Origin: Norana najaformis
Lineage: Eukaryota; Annelida; Clitellata; Crassiclitellata; Hormogastridae
NCBI GenBank assembly: GCA_964023275.1
Contig: OZ029927.1
Location: 14,919,952-14,983,951 of the forward strand
Length of the DNA: 64,000 nt
Direction: 5' to 3'
Below are positions 23,911 to 35,884 of this stretch, piece after piece. The notes under the pieces were generated by a model that saw nothing but the letters and a program-made list of their open reading frames with translations, was not told the origin of the DNA and did not search any database. Both the position numbers and the translations under genes were made by a program. Positions within the stretch are counted from its first letter, which is position 1, and each line of letters starts with the position of its first letter.

Positions 23911-24097
23911 GGTGATTATACTTTTATCAACACTAAAAACCTGTGGCCCCTCGCAGACATGCGTTACTATCGATTCTACAATCTTCTCCAAACACTACGA
24001 GCTCATTTCGAATTCCACACAGCATGCAGTTCTGTTACTACCATGATGCATATGTCTGCCATTTTTAATCTAGTCTCATTCCTTATGACAATGCTCT

Positions 24098-24226
24098 CAC
24101 CAACACCAACACCGCCAACACCACCACCACCAACACCACCACCGCCAACACCACCACCACCAACACCACCACCGCCAACACCACCACCGCCAACTCCACC
24201 ACCACCACCTCCTCCTCCTTCTCCTA
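24098..24226 (+). repeat. (CCA)n array with ACACCACCACCGCCA units
   Basis: About 130 bases of CCACCACCAACACC and CCGCCA units. It gives PTPPPPTPPPP on plus and VGGGGVGGGG on minus; neither is a credible gene. It resembles the larger array at 34817-35506. Confidence 0.9.
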
Positions 24227-24473
24227 AATACAACCAGGAAGACTGATTTTCTTGATCTTAAACTGATTATAACTTTATCTCTTGTTTAACAGCGTCCAGT
24301 CACTGGCTTCCCTGTCAGGGCAAGCATGCATACTCTGAGAACAGAAGATGAGATTTTTATGCAATCGACCGTTGGTTTATTATGACCAGTGACTGGGAAT
24401 CATAAAGTCAACGTTGAAACAAACCAAGGATTCTGTACGTCGTGGCAGATCTACTAAATTTGTTTTCAATTCT

Positions 24474-24488
24474 GGTAGTTTAATTGGT

Positions 24489-24544
<56 letters not shown>

Positions 24545-24636
24545 CTATATGCCAATTTACACGGTGTTCTAAAGTGACCGTATAAAACCGTGAACATTGA
24601 CATATATAGTGTGTGTGTACCACCAATTAAACTACC
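24474..24636. mobile_element. Near-perfect hairpin element with (CA)n in one arm
   Basis: The left arm starts GGTAGTTTAATTGGTG and the right arm ends with its exact complement CACCAATTAAACTACC. The inner edges pair as CACGGT with ACCGTG around a 21-base loop (24566-24586). The left arm carries about 57 bases of CA units (24489-24545) and the right arm only about 6 GT units. The form suits a MITE or fold-back element. No transposase is present and no target-site duplication was obvious. Confidence 0.8.
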
Positions 24637-25204
24637 TGATATATATGCCATCTTCTAGTCTATTTTTATGTATCATGATTGTACGTTGCAGCTATTTTGT
24701 TCTCTTGCATTCTCTTTGGTCACTGGTATATGCAAGAAAGGTGTAAATGCACACTGAATGTTTTTAAGATTTTATAGAATTTCGGCTGTAAATTTTCTAT
24801 ATATTAATGCAGCAAAAGCAAAGAACTGAAAAGCGTATGTATCCAAAATAATCAAGATACATTAGGATACGATTGTAGTTCTCGTATAATATTATAATGT
24901 CCACACATAACTATGTCGGTTCATGCATAAAACCATAAGACGTCATCTTTAACACCTATAAAAAAATGCAAGAAGACAAAATCAGCCCAAAATGAGGCCA
25001 GTTCAACGCAACTTGACCCAATAATATTTGTGTCGGGTCGAATGCTTTACTTCCGTATGTGGACAATCCAGAAGCTGTGCATATGACCCAAAACTTATAA
25101 AAGGCATTAAATGTCATTTGCGGTGACTGGATTGAAGAGCACGTACCCGCAAGCTGAGAGCACTTTGATATAAATGGTTCGGTTCTTTGCACCGACTAAG
25201 ACGC

Positions 25205-25650
25205 AATCCAATTGATTTGATGAGTGCTTGGCTGGATGGGTGAGTGGAGGAGCGGGTAGGTGAGTGAATGGGTGAGTGGATGCGTGAGTGGATAAGTGAA
25301 TGGGTGAGTTGGGGGATGAGTGGATGTGTGAGTGAATGGAAGGGCGGGTGGGTGGATAAGTGAGTGTAGGAGTGAGTGGTGGGTGGGTGGGTGGTTGAGT
25401 GGATGGAAGGGTGAGTGAGTCGATTGGTAGGTGGATGTGTGAGTGGGTAAGTGAATGGGTGATGAGTGGGTGAGTTGGTGGATGAGTGGATGGGTGAATG
25501 GATGGGTGGGTGGATGAATGGGTGGGTGGGTGAGTGGGTAGATAAGCGAGTGTAGGAGTGAGTGGTGGGTGGATGGGTGAGTGAGTGGGTGGGTATACAT
25601 GGATGTACGGGCGAATGCGGGCGAGATGGATTGATGGGTGAGGAGGAGAT
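25205..25650 (+). repeat. GTGA/GTGG/GGAT tetranucleotide array
   Basis: About 440 bases of GAGTGGGTGAGTGGATGG-like units, G-rich on the plus strand. The minus frames (HPPTHPLTHS) of 154 and 192 codons are repeat translations. Confidence 0.9.
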
Positions 25651-26074
25651 CGGATGGCATCCTTTGATCTGCCCCGTCTACTCAATTAAAACGTTTGCTG
25701 GTCACTTTTTATAGAGCGTTTCCTTGCCGACAAAGAACTAGCTACCCCGAGATAAATTATAGCCGGGGGTAGGTGCAGGAGATGTGCGACCAAGGTGTCT
25801 CGCTGGCAAGTCGTCCACGCATCTGCTTCCACCGTCTTCCTTGACAAGCTCGACACAGAAACCATTAAAAAATTTGGAAGCCTTTGTAAAGCGTATGCGA
25901 AGATGTCTTCTTCGCGTCAAGATGACATTCACGCAGCCATATAGATTCCCGAATATGCAACAGAAAAGCAACAGCTTATGTCTGAAATATGACGTTTCCG
26001 TTGGCATACGTGATCAGGAATATACATATGACAATATTCCCATATGCTCATGTACAGTACTTAATTATCGTTTT

Positions 26075-26237
26075 TCATAATCCGCATTTATTAAGCGCCA
26101 CCATCTAATGACTAAGAATAAATTGTGAATGAAGGACTTATTCAAAGTCCATACACAGTAACTGTCCTAGGAGAGGTTCGAACCCCTCCTCTCCGCTTTA
26201 CAAGCCTAGAGCTCTAACCATGCGGCTACCCGAACAT
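26075..26237 (-). mobile_element. tRNA-derived SINE type 1, minus strand, diverged
   Basis: Read on the minus strand: GGTAGCCGCATGGTTAGAGC, then GGTTCGAACC, then ACTGTGTATGGACTTTGA, and an end GGCGCTTAATAAATGCGG. This is the same order as the plus copies at 11.8, 37.4 and 53.7 kb. A and B box phrases are visible. It is more diverged than those copies and lacks an AAT tail. Confidence 0.7.
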
Positions 26238-26334
26238 AAAAGGACTTACGAGTGTAACGGTCAAAGTGCTGGACTATAACTCTGTAGCGAATTCGGATAA
26301 AAACTAAATCCATCGACCGTACAGTGTATTTTCT

Positions 26335-26480
26335 TTTTTAATTTTCTTCTTATTTTTTCTACTTCCTCTTCTTTCTTCTTGTTCTTCTTCCTTCTTTTTT
26401 CCTCTTCTTCCTCTTCTTCTTTTTCTTCATTTTCTTCTTCTTCCTTTCCTCCTCCACTTTCTCATTCTGTCCCTCATCTT
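26335..26480 (+). repeat. (TTC)n pyrimidine tract
   Basis: Irregular TTC/TCC/TTTTC sequence. The lysine/arginine-rich minus frame is an artefact. Confidence 0.85.
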
Positions 26481-26754
26481 CTTCTTTCCACAGATCTGTT
26501 ATATAAATAGACCTGGTACATAAGCTGAAGAGGAATACAAGCAATGTTGTCATAAATGTGTCGTGTACGGCATATGAATGGATTATTTGTCGTTAGTCTG
26601 TGTTTGAACACGTGCTTGCGTGGGCATATTTGCTCCAGATGCATCCGCACTTCATTCTGTCCAATAGCTGTCTACAGAACTGGCACGGTTGTCGCTGCAT
26701 CCTTCACAGTGAACTTAACTGGATGGCTAGTTTGTAAGCTGCTGTAAATGAGGT

Positions 26755-26935
26755 GTAATTGTAATTTGAGATTCATAAAGCCCCTCTTAGAGGATAAACT
26801 CAATAGAGGTGCTTCCGACCCGAAACGGTAAAATCGCTGTTAAACAGTACAGTCTTCAGGCGACTGCAGAACACTTGGGAGGGGGAGAGAAAGGAACTCA
26901 AGTCGCAATTCTCGAGGAAGACGATTTTCGTTGAA
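26755..26935 (-). mobile_element. LINE 3' end (C-terminus and UTR), minus strand
   Basis: On the minus strand a frame reads SRLKTVLFNSDF, the FxxxLKTxLF end of CR1/L2-like ORF2. A GAGTTTATCCTC UTR follows and the end is GGGGCTTTATGAATC, then ATTACAATTAC. A matching copy lies at 31450-31620. The upstream reverse transcriptase is missing. Confidence 0.7.
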
Positions 26936-26937
26936 CT

Positions 26938-27010
26938 CTATTGTATTGCATTGTATTGTATTGTGTTTGGCAACTTATATAGCTCTTCTTACGGAACAAA
27001 CTACTCAGAG
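26938..27010 (-). mobile_element. Retroelement 3' end with (AATAC)n tail, minus strand
   Basis: On the minus strand AAGAGCTATATAAGTTGCC is followed by AATACAATACAATGCAATAC. It abuts the neighbouring LINE end and so forms a pair of nested or adjacent insertions. Confidence 0.55.
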
Positions 27011-27105
27011 GCGTTTCCAGCATAAGAACCCCGCGGAAATAAGAAATAACTCCAATAAAATGTACATGTATCACACTTATGCTACTGACATATGTGCTAT
27101 TTTCA

Positions 27106-27445
27106 AGGTGGTCAATTCAATTAGCGCGCTCGGCACTTTGTATAACGAGCCTGGGCAAGGTGTTGTGGACACGTGTCTCTGTCACCAGGCTAAACCTGCC
27201 TATATAATTATATATACATATATATATATAATTATATATAATTATATACACATACATATATGTCGAATAATTACACACATATATATCGTATAGGTTTGGT
27301 ACCGGCGCGTGCTAGAAAGTAAGCAACAACTGCTGCGATGCACTGGTCCCGCTTCAAGAACCTTCGGATTCGTCACTTGCCAGCTCAAGGGCTTAAGAGT
27401 AGGAAATGAGGCGTGACCTGCTTTCATCCATGCGCCTTCGTATGC
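27106..27445 (+). mobile_element. SINE type 2, interrupted by an AT-rich microsatellite
   Basis: Shares with 38815-39109 the segments GTGTCTCTGTCACCA, GGTACCGGCG, CTGCGATGCACT, GGCTCAAGG and AGGAAATGAG in order. A block of TA-rich sequence at about 27198-27290 splits it. The tRNA-like head is too diverged to read boxes with confidence. Confidence 0.6.
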
Positions 27446-28109
27446 TTCGATTAAAAGTCACCTGAACTATGGTCACGGAGTTTGAAGAATCTTTAGGTTG
27501 AAGCGCAAGCGCGACGATATCATGGCGTCTTTAACTCTTTCAAAATGCGTTTGTACTCAAATAACTACCTCGCAAGGATAGAGAGATGAGTTGGCCCAGA
27601 TGACCTGGATTGTTCACCTATTCTATTTGCGCTCGATGCTGTTTAAAGTAATTGGGCGTCACAGCACCATCTCCGCGGCACCAAGTCGCATTATTTACAC
27701 GGATGAGTGACTACAAATTGCATACTGTGGCACAACAAATACTGACACTTATGCCCTCAAACTGTACACAAAAAGATGAACATTGTAATTTGCAAATGGT
27801 TACTTCTGGGCAAACGCTGATGCAGGAACACAAGACTCAACGTAAGTCCCGTGCGGACAATTCCAGCTGACCATGAAATTGCACTCGAGTCGAGATACGT
27901 GCGTGAGAGTATCACAGTGGATGCCTTTGCGGAGACGGCCAAAGGTGACAGCTTCAAGTGATTGTATAATTCGGTTGTCTGCTTCTTTTTCTCTCGACAG
28001 ACGGGATAAAAATTTGTCTGTCCCTTTGTTTGGTAATCGGTAATACTGACTAACGGACTCCAATATGTGCAGGCTGTCAGACAGATAGACAGACAAGAAG
28101 ACGCAAAAG

Positions 28110-28395
28110 CATACAAACTGAAGTGGTTGATTGACTGACTGACTGGCTGACTGACTGACTGACTGACTGACTGACTGACTGATTCACTGACTGACTGACC
28201 CACTGATTCACTGACTGACTGACCCACTGATTCACTGACTGACTGACCCACTGATTCACTGACTGACTGACCCACTGATTCACTGACTGACTGACTGACC
28301 CACTGATTCACTGACTGACTGGCTGACTGACTCACTTACTCACTCACTCACCCACTGACTGAATGACTGACTGACTCACTGGCTGACTGGCTGAT
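28110..28395 (+). repeat. (GACT)n array with a 24-bp higher-order unit
   Basis: Tetranucleotide GACT is organised into repeats of GACTGACTGACCCACTGATTCACT, about five times between 28180 and 28316. The minus frame SQSVSESVGQSVSESVGQ shows the period and is not a gene. Confidence 0.9.
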
Positions 28396-28642
28396 TTAAA
28401 GAGGCAGTCATGCAGGCACAAATTGCGAAGCCATGCGACATCTCGACTACTAACAGAATTAAGCTGCACGAGTGCTCCTTCTTCTCCACGGCTTCTTTTG
28501 CACGGGCTCCTCACAGCAGAGAACATCGAAACTGCGAGTAGAAACTAATTTAAAGTTTAATGAGGTACATATCCGCCTTTCTGTTATTAAACACAACACA
28601 TTCAGGTCTAAGTAAATCAATCGCTCAGTTACCGTTTCTGCT

Positions 28643-28760
28643 GGGACACGGTAGCCGATTGGCTTGTAACGAGGAGAGTACGGGTTCGAACCTTGTAACG
28701 CGTAACGCATGCATGCATTCATTCATGTATGTATTCATGTGAACATTCATATAGCGACGA
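28643..28760 (+). mobile_element. SINE type 1 head fragment, internally deleted
   Basis: GGGACACGGTAGCCGATTGG runs straight into CTTGTAACGAGGAGAGTACG and GGTTCGAACC. The ATAGAGCGC part seen in other copies is missing. The body after the B box is lost and ATGC/ATTC repeats follow, running into a minus-strand AGCGACG end motif at about 28745. Confidence 0.6.
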
Positions 28761-28834
28761 TCCGGAGCCTCCAACGGCGTTATATAATATAGATTGTTAA
28801 GATCAGTTTCTTAGGCGAGTGGAGAAGTGATCAT

Positions 28835-28990
28835 TGTTTTGATTTGATTTCTCTTTATTAAAATGTTATTACTGAACAAAACCTTCCTGGCATTAGACGA
28901 TGCAAGCAACGGCAGAAACGATCGCAAAAGGATCAAGATCGAAAGCTAGGGCTTAGACCTATACATAACCGAGAACACATTTCTCGATTA
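28835..28990 (-). mobile_element. Possible LINE 3' end with AATAAAG and ATCAA tail, minus strand
   Basis: The minus strand ends TTTAATAAAGAGAAATCAAA followed by TCAAAAC. This looks like a non-LTR element tail. No coding was recognised. Confidence 0.3.
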
Positions 28991-29269
28991 GCAGCAAAGT
29001 CAGAATTTGTTTATGAGTGGTGAATGAGCAATTTCATTTCCGATTGTTTGAATTGGGAAGCCTGATGAACGAATGAGCTCCTTCTTCCAAATATTTACAG
29101 CAACTCATAACATTTCATGCATTGACAGTGGATTTCTGTAACTATCCATTTTGTTTCCAGATAAATTTATGTTGGCCAGCACATAACAAGCCATGTAATT
29201 TTTCGCTGTCTCTGATATTAAATTATAAGACCCACATATGTATGCATATATATTTGTTCATACGTATTA

Positions 29270-29420
29270 TCTAGTATGTATATATGTATGTATATATATG
29301 TATGCATGTATGTATGTAGGTATCAATATGTGTATGTAAATGTTTGTATGTATGTATCAACCTAGACATTTAATATAGCGCCTGTCAGGTTGCTCTCTAA
29401 ACGCTAACTGATCTAAACAA
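29270..29420 (-). mobile_element. (ATAC)-tail retroelement 3' end, minus strand
   Basis: GTAT units at 29275-29356 run into a segment which on the minus strand ends CAGGCGCTATATTAAATG. The GAGAGCAACCTGA part just upstream is not known from other copies. Confidence 0.5.
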
Positions 29421-29431
29421 CTGTGTTTTAA

Positions 29432-29875
29432 GACAGACATGCATACATACATACATATATACATACATACATTCATACATACATACATACAATCATACAT
29501 ACATACATACGTACATACATACATACATACATACATATATACATAAATACATACAAACATACAAACATGCATAAATACATACATACATATATACATAAGC
29601 ACATGCATACATATATACATACATACATACATATATTTATACATACATACATGCATACATACATATATACATACATACATATATTTATACATACATACAT
29701 GCATACATACATATATACATACATACATACATACGTACATACATACATACATACATATATACATAAATACATACATACATATATTCATACATACAAACAT
29801 ACATGCATACATACATACATATATACATAAATACATACATACATATATACATACAGATATACATACATAATTAAG
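29432..29875 (+). repeat. (ATAC)n microsatellite with ATATAT/ATAA variants
   Basis: About 440 bases. A block of about 63 bases containing ATATTTATACATACATACAT occurs twice near 29632 and 29685, showing local duplication. Frames over it are artefacts. Confidence 0.9.
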
Positions 29876-29879
29876 CGCA

Positions 29880-30375
29880 GTGTACATCTTTTAGCAACCC
29901 ATACAGTTACAATTGATCTGGTCATTTATACGGCACCTTCTAGGAGGCGAAAGGATCTTAATTCTTAGTAATTTTAGTACGCATGCGTCATCACCTGGTT
30001 GACCTCGAGCCCGCGCTATGACTGACCCCATTTACACTCGCTCGCGGTCTAGTTGACCTTGTCATCACCTTATGTTGATCACTGACGTCGACTGGTGTGA
30101 CTTCTGGCCATCGATCGATCAATCAGCATCATCAGCATCACATCACCAGCAGCAGCAGCTGTGCAGAAGCCAGCCAGTGCTGTTGTCAATCATGGAGTAG
30201 CCATCACAAGCACGACGCTCCGACGTTGCGTCCGTCCTGAACAATAAGTCACCCACAGGATTCTCTGATTCTGTCGTCGTACTGTATCTCTTCTCCCTCT
30301 ACATCTGTTTCTGGCTCTATGCCTCCCTAGCTCCTTCTCTGTCTCTGTGCCTATGCTTTCCTCTCTGTCACTCTG
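29880..30375. other. Intergenic; one weak retroelement end
   Basis: A CATTTATACGGCACCTTC phrase at 29923-29940 is a weak minus-strand copy of the shared 3' end. The rest, including a CAG cluster near 30150, shows nothing recognisable. Confidence 0.4.
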
Positions 30376-30377
30376 TC

Positions 30378-30400
30378 TCTGTCACTTTCTGACTGCCTTC

Positions 30401-30447
<47 letters not shown>

Positions 30448-30705
30448 TTCTCTCTGTTTCTCTCTGTTTCTCTCTCTCCTCTTTTTCACTTTATCTCTCT
30501 CTGGCTTCCTGTTTCCCTGCATCTTTCTATCTTTCTATGATTACTTGTCGCTATTTTCCTTTCTTTCTCTTCTTTCTGTTCTTTTATCAGCATTATCAGC
30601 ATTAAATATTTTCCTTTATCTCTCTCCTCTCTGTTCTTTTGTCTGTTATCTACCTCCCTACGTTTCTGTCTCATCATATCTGCCATTCTGTCTCCCTGCT
30701 TCATT

Positions 30706-30762
<57 letters not shown>

Positions 30763-30763
30763 A

Positions 30764-30800
<37 letters not shown>

Positions 30801-30805
30801 GATCA
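30378..30805 (+). repeat. Pyrimidine-rich region with two (TC)n blocks
   Basis: Pure TC dinucleotides at about 30402-30444 and 30709-30800, joined by CT-rich sequence. Serine/leucine and arginine/glutamate frames are artefacts. Confidence 0.9.
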
Positions 30806-31449
30806 AGTCTCCCTGCCTGTCTGTTTTTCTGCCTCCTACTCTGCCCATCTTGTGCCTCATTTTCTGGTTCCCTGTCTCTGTCTCTCAATACCTCTTTTCT
30901 TCCATCGTCTGTATCGGTCCCTTTCTTGATTTTTTCTGTGGCTGAATTCCAGAGCCGTCGATCCGCTGTGAAGAATGGGGGACCCGGTATATGACGAGCG
31001 GGATGTTCGAGCCTATAATGGAGGTCTGGGGCGAAGTCCCAGTGGGGTCCATAGTTCAAAACCCGTGGTCTGAGGGAGATGTAACGACAGTAGCGTAGGA
31101 TAGTTTAAATATACATTAAATCGTTAAGTAAGTCAGGTATGGAACTTTTGTCAAGCCACAGTGACACAGAGACACCAAGCTGCCTTAACGATTTTGCAGC
31201 TCAAATATTGCCAAGGCCCGACCATTGGCTGGGTCCCCTTCTCAAATTATTGCCGGGGCCCCTATGATCTACGCCCCAGCAGAGTTCTCATTCTCTCACG
31301 CTTTTCATCTTCCATTCCATCTCTTCCAAGCTCCTTCTTCACTTGCGACACGAATCTCCAACTGTAACACGCATCGACCTACTTTACCTAAATATAGCAG
31401 TATACACGTATCCTATACCTCTTCACTCATATAGGCCTATGCACATAAA

Positions 31450-31620
31450 TTGCTATTGTAATTGTAATTTGAGATTTATAAAGCGCCTCTTGGAGGATAA
31501 ACTCAACAGAGATGCTTCCGACCCGAAAAAATAGAATCACTGTTGAACAGTACAGTCTTCAGGCGCCTGCGGAACAGTGAGAGGGGGAGAGAAAGGAGCT
31601 CAAGCTATTTATCTAGAGCC
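31450..31620 (-). mobile_element. LINE 3' end, second copy of the 26.8-kb family
   Basis: Minus strand: RLKTVLFNSDS, GTTGAGTTTATCCTCC, AGAGGCGCTTTATAAATC and ATTACAATTACAAT. It matches 26755-26935 nearly base for base over 150 bases, apart from small indels that shift the frame. Confidence 0.75.
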
Positions 31621-32390
31621 TATAATCGTATACATCTCTATAGTTCTATAGTTCTGTGTTTTCATGTCAGTGTTTGGTTCGGTTTCGGTTACTCCTGCTT
31701 GACTTAATACGCCTAAAACAAGATACGAATATAGCACATTTTATTTTTACTTTTATATTTCAACCATAAATTTGTGTACACATTCTGCATCGCGGTACAA
31801 GTTTGTAAAGTCTATTTGTTTTGCCTGTAATATCTTAACGAATCTTGACTCGGATTTCTGACTGCGTCTGTATAAGACCGGAGTCACGCACATGCTCTCT
31901 GTCAGGGCTTTTCCTCAAGCCAGAGAAGGGCGACTGAAGCTCGTCTGTTGTCATGCGCCGCAGCTTCAGTCTCAGGGCGTCTGATCCGTTGCAGCCCACC
32001 CACGCTGCTGCAATCTTGACATGCTGCAGCCTCAGCTTCTGTGCTATTATAGCGCCCACGCGCGGGCAGAATCCGGACCTTGCCTATTGTGGATGCTATT
32101 TCCTAGTCACGTTCTCAGTTCTTCAATCAACACTGCATTTAATGCGGTAAGACGGACTGAACACCAGGAGATACAAGAGGCTAGTCCAATGATGAGGAAC
32201 AGAAAGCAAGGCCAGTGCTGAGAGAAGGAGAAGAGGCAAGGCCAACGCAGAGGGACAAAAGGTAAGATCGTCACAAGGATCGCAATCGTTTCTAAGCATA
32301 CGCCCTTCCGCAAATCGCCATCTTTCGAAATTCGCAGTAGAAGCGAGAGCATCGCTTTAGCTTCCCGCATCAGCATTATCAACATCATCA
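31621..32390. other. Intergenic, no recognised feature
   Basis: No convincing gene. A modestly GC-rich part at 31850-32060 gives frames on both strands that I do not recognise. Confidence 0.4.
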
Positions 32391-32392
32391 TT

Positions 32393-32420
32393 AGCAGCAG
32401 CAGCAGCAGCAGCAGCAGCA
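32393..32420 (+). repeat. (CAG)n trinucleotide repeat
   Basis: Nine CAG units. Confidence 0.95.
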
Positions 32421-33453
32421 ACGACATGCAGTAATAACTAGATGCACTGACAACGAAGACGTCGGCAACAACGAAGTGCTCATTTGGATCAGTTCGACGC
32501 GATAGATGGCTCCATAATCGTCAGTTCGACTCCTGCTATTCGGTCGAGGTAGGCCACACTGTGTACTCGAGCAGTGCGTTGCTTTTCGGATGAGGGAATT
32601 TCTGGAGTTTGTAGTTGGATTACCATCAAGGGTCACGTGCCCAACACCTGCTTCTGCATTGTATACGTAGGCATCTGAACATTTATGATAGAGCCTTCTA
32701 TTGTCTCGCCATTGTATCGTTGGTTCGCTTTACGGCGCCATATAAGTTGTCTTATTAAATACATAAATAGTAGTAATAGTAATGGTAGTGGTAGTAGTAG
32801 TAGGCCTAGTAGCAGTAAATTTATATCTACGACCTACTCTTGTCTTAAGGCTTACTCATATTCAGCATATGTTCTTTCGTACTTTTTATGTGTGCCTTGA
32901 ACATGCCTGTATGTATGCCTTGCATATGCCTTTATTCATAACTTGCGTATGCCTATATGTATACCTTGCATATGTCTGTATGAATGCCTTGCCTATGCCT
33001 GTATGCACGCATTGAAAGTCTGGTCTTGTCAGTACTTTGCCATTTCAGTGGGTTCGGTGGTTAATCAGTTGGATGTTATTGATCGATGTCGGGAACTTGA
33101 TGAGCGGCTCCTATATAGTCACTAGATTTCCTTGATTAGCTTGTCTTTCATCTGCCGCCACAATACAATCGATTCTACAGCTGATGTGAACAAAAAGCAT
33201 GAGCTGTTGGAAGCAAGCGACCACGCATTATAAACCATCCGTCTTTTTTAGATTGAACCACAAAATCAGCTTCATAGATGTACAGTATCTGCTGAGGCTG
33301 AGCTGAAGTAGGTCTCTGAAAAGCCTACCATTGTTTCCACGCGCTCATCAAAGTACGGATTTGTTCAGCGAGGCAGTCCTTTGGCAATGTATTCGTGATT
33401 AACTGGATCGGGGAAAAGTCGAATTGAATGGACGAAAACTGCATACATAAAAT

Positions 33454-33473
33454 GCCACACATACATGCATACA

Positions 33474-33507
<34 letters not shown>

Positions 33508-34110
33508 CATATATACATTCATACATGCATACACACATATATACATTCATACATACATACATATACACATTCATACATACATACATACATACGTACATAC
33601 ATACATACAGTAATACATACATACATATATACATTCATACATACATACATATTCACATACATACATTCATACATACATCCATACATATATACTTACATAC
33701 ATACGCACATACATACGTTCATACGTACATGCATACATACATATATACATACATACATATATACATTCATACATGCATACATACATATATACATTCATAC
33801 ATACATACATATACACATTCATACATACATACATACATACGTACATACATACATACAGTAATACATACATACATATATACATTCATACATACATACATAT
33901 TCACATACATACATTCATACATACATCCATACATATATACTTACATACACACGCACATACATACGTTCATACGTACATGCATACATATATATATACATAC
34001 ATATATACATACATACATACCTATATACGTACATACGCACATACCTCCACACATGCATTCATACATACATACACACATACATACATACGTAAGTACGTAC
34101 GTACGCACGC
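33454..34110 (+). repeat. (ATAC)n microsatellite with a 248-bp internal duplication
   Basis: About 650 bases of ATAC with ATTC, ATGC and ATAT variants. The variant pattern around a CAGTAATAC landmark repeats: the landmark is at 33608 and again at 33856, an offset of 248. The flanking variants match over most of that length. The 235-codon plus frame is an artefact. Confidence 0.9.
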
Positions 34111-34816
34111 ACACACATAAAAAGACAGACAATAGGACATGCAGGAAGACAGACGTGTGCAGCGTGCATTAGCATACATAGAGATATCAGGAGATGCGTA
34201 GTTAACGATGGACCACGCAGCAGAAGGACCAGGGCGATGTGTTATCGTTAGCGAAGGTCCTTTAAAGGCTGCTGCTGATGCTGACGAATTCTGCAGCTGA
34301 AGGCACCGTCGCATCCCGAGCAGAAGCAGCAACAACAGCATCATAATATACGATGATTACCAACTGGATCGTTAGGCCTCGTTGTCGTTGCTGTTTCTGG
34401 TCGTTTAATCATATCTACCACAGGGTCATCATCTGTGTTATTCTTTCGCCATCGCTTTCATCACAACGATAGTTATTTCAGATCAACGCCTCGTATTCGA
34501 CGCAGGATGCGATTTGTGGTGGGAGTGAGAGGCCAAACTCATACGTGCGTGCAGGATCGGAATTCATGGGGGGAAATGTGTATTCAGTGCGTGATTGTCT
34601 GAACTAATGGGACAGTTCCCCTTTCGCCTATAAATGGCGCCTGCCTATATCTGTGCCATCTTATTTATCATGATATCATTATTGTCGTCGTCGTCATCAG
34701 CATCATTGTCGTTATCGTCTTCATAATATCATCATCAATAAGTCAGTTAACGTCACCGATCATCAGCAGCATTATCGTCATCATCAACACTATCGTTATC
34801 TTCGTCATTGTCGTGG
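34110..34816. other. Intergenic, no recognised feature
   Basis: Contains CAG and CATCATC clusters but no convincing gene. Confidence 0.4.
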
Positions 34817-35506
34817 TCGTCACCACCACCACCACCACGACCACCACCACTACCACCACCACCAACACAACCACTACCACCACCACCAAAATAAACAATA
34901 CCATCAACACCACCACCGCCACCACCACTACCACCACCACCAACACCACCAACACCGGCACCACCAACACCAACACCACCACCACCGCCGCCACCACCAC
35001 CGCCGCCACCACCACCGCCACCACCACTACCACCACTACCACCGGCACCACCACCGCCACCACCACCACCACCGCCACCGCCACCACCACCACCACCGCC
35101 ACCACCACCACCACCGCCACCACCGGCACCACCACCGCCGCCACCACCACCACCACCACCACCACCACCACCGCCACCACCGGCACCACCACCGCCGCCA
35201 CCACCACCACCACCAACACCACCAACACCGGCACCACCAACACCAACACCACCACCGCCGCCACCACCACCGCCGCCACCACCGCCACCACCACTACCAC
35301 CACCGCCACCGGCACCACCACCGCCACCACCACCACCACCGCCACCGCCACCACCACCACCACCGCCACCACCACCACCACCGCCACCACCGGCACCACC
35401 ACCGCCGCCACCACCACCACCGGCACCACCACCGCCAGCACCACCAACACCTCCACCACCGCCAGCACCGCCACCGCCGCCACCACCGCCAGCACCATCA
35501 TCATCG
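34817..35506 (+). repeat. CCA/CCG trinucleotide array, about 690 bp, with a 273-bp duplication
   Basis: A nearly uninterrupted array of CCA, CCG, ACA and GCA triplets. The rare phrase AACACCGGCACCACCAAC occurs at 34951 and again at 35224, and neighbouring variants agree, so a 273-base block was duplicated. It stays open in all three frames of each strand (poly-Thr, poly-Gly, poly-Val), which argues against coding. Confidence 0.95.
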
Positions 35507-35884
35507 TATTCGGCATAGCAAAGAATACACCTTAATGCATTTGTGAACTTTTTCATTAGTGCATGCATAGGTCCAGCCGTATGCTCATATCGCCGCAGAC
35601 AGAGTCGGCTCTGTATAGTATTCCATTTCAGAATGGAGCTCTGATTCTATTATGTGGAAATTGTTTGGAGGGAGTCTGATTTTCTGCAGGTGTTCGGCTC
35701 ATAGCAATGCCGTAAATCAACCTAACCGCCCAATCGACTGCCTAGTTGTAGCAAATCATGGGCAAACCTCGAGTGTAAATGTGCACAAGGAGGCGTTTGA
35801 CTGTAAGAGAGTCATATGGAACATAAAATATATGGACAGTGAAACTATTAGCCTATGACAAGAAAAGTCCAGACGATTCGTACA

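Noticed and set aside
28110-28395. CRISPR-like regular array
   Set aside because: The unit is made of 4-base microsatellite words with no unique spacers, and the DNA is eukaryotic.
31080-31300. Possible hAT ends (CAGTAGCGTAGG and a reversed CTACGCC)
   Set aside because: The two ends do not match each other well enough and no flanking duplication was seen.
33465-34172. 235-codon His/Tyr/Ile-rich frame
   Set aside because: Translation of the ATAC microsatellite.
34743-35568. Frames of 240-271 codons rich in Gly, Val or Thr
   Set aside because: All frames of both strands are open because the sequence is a trinucleotide array.
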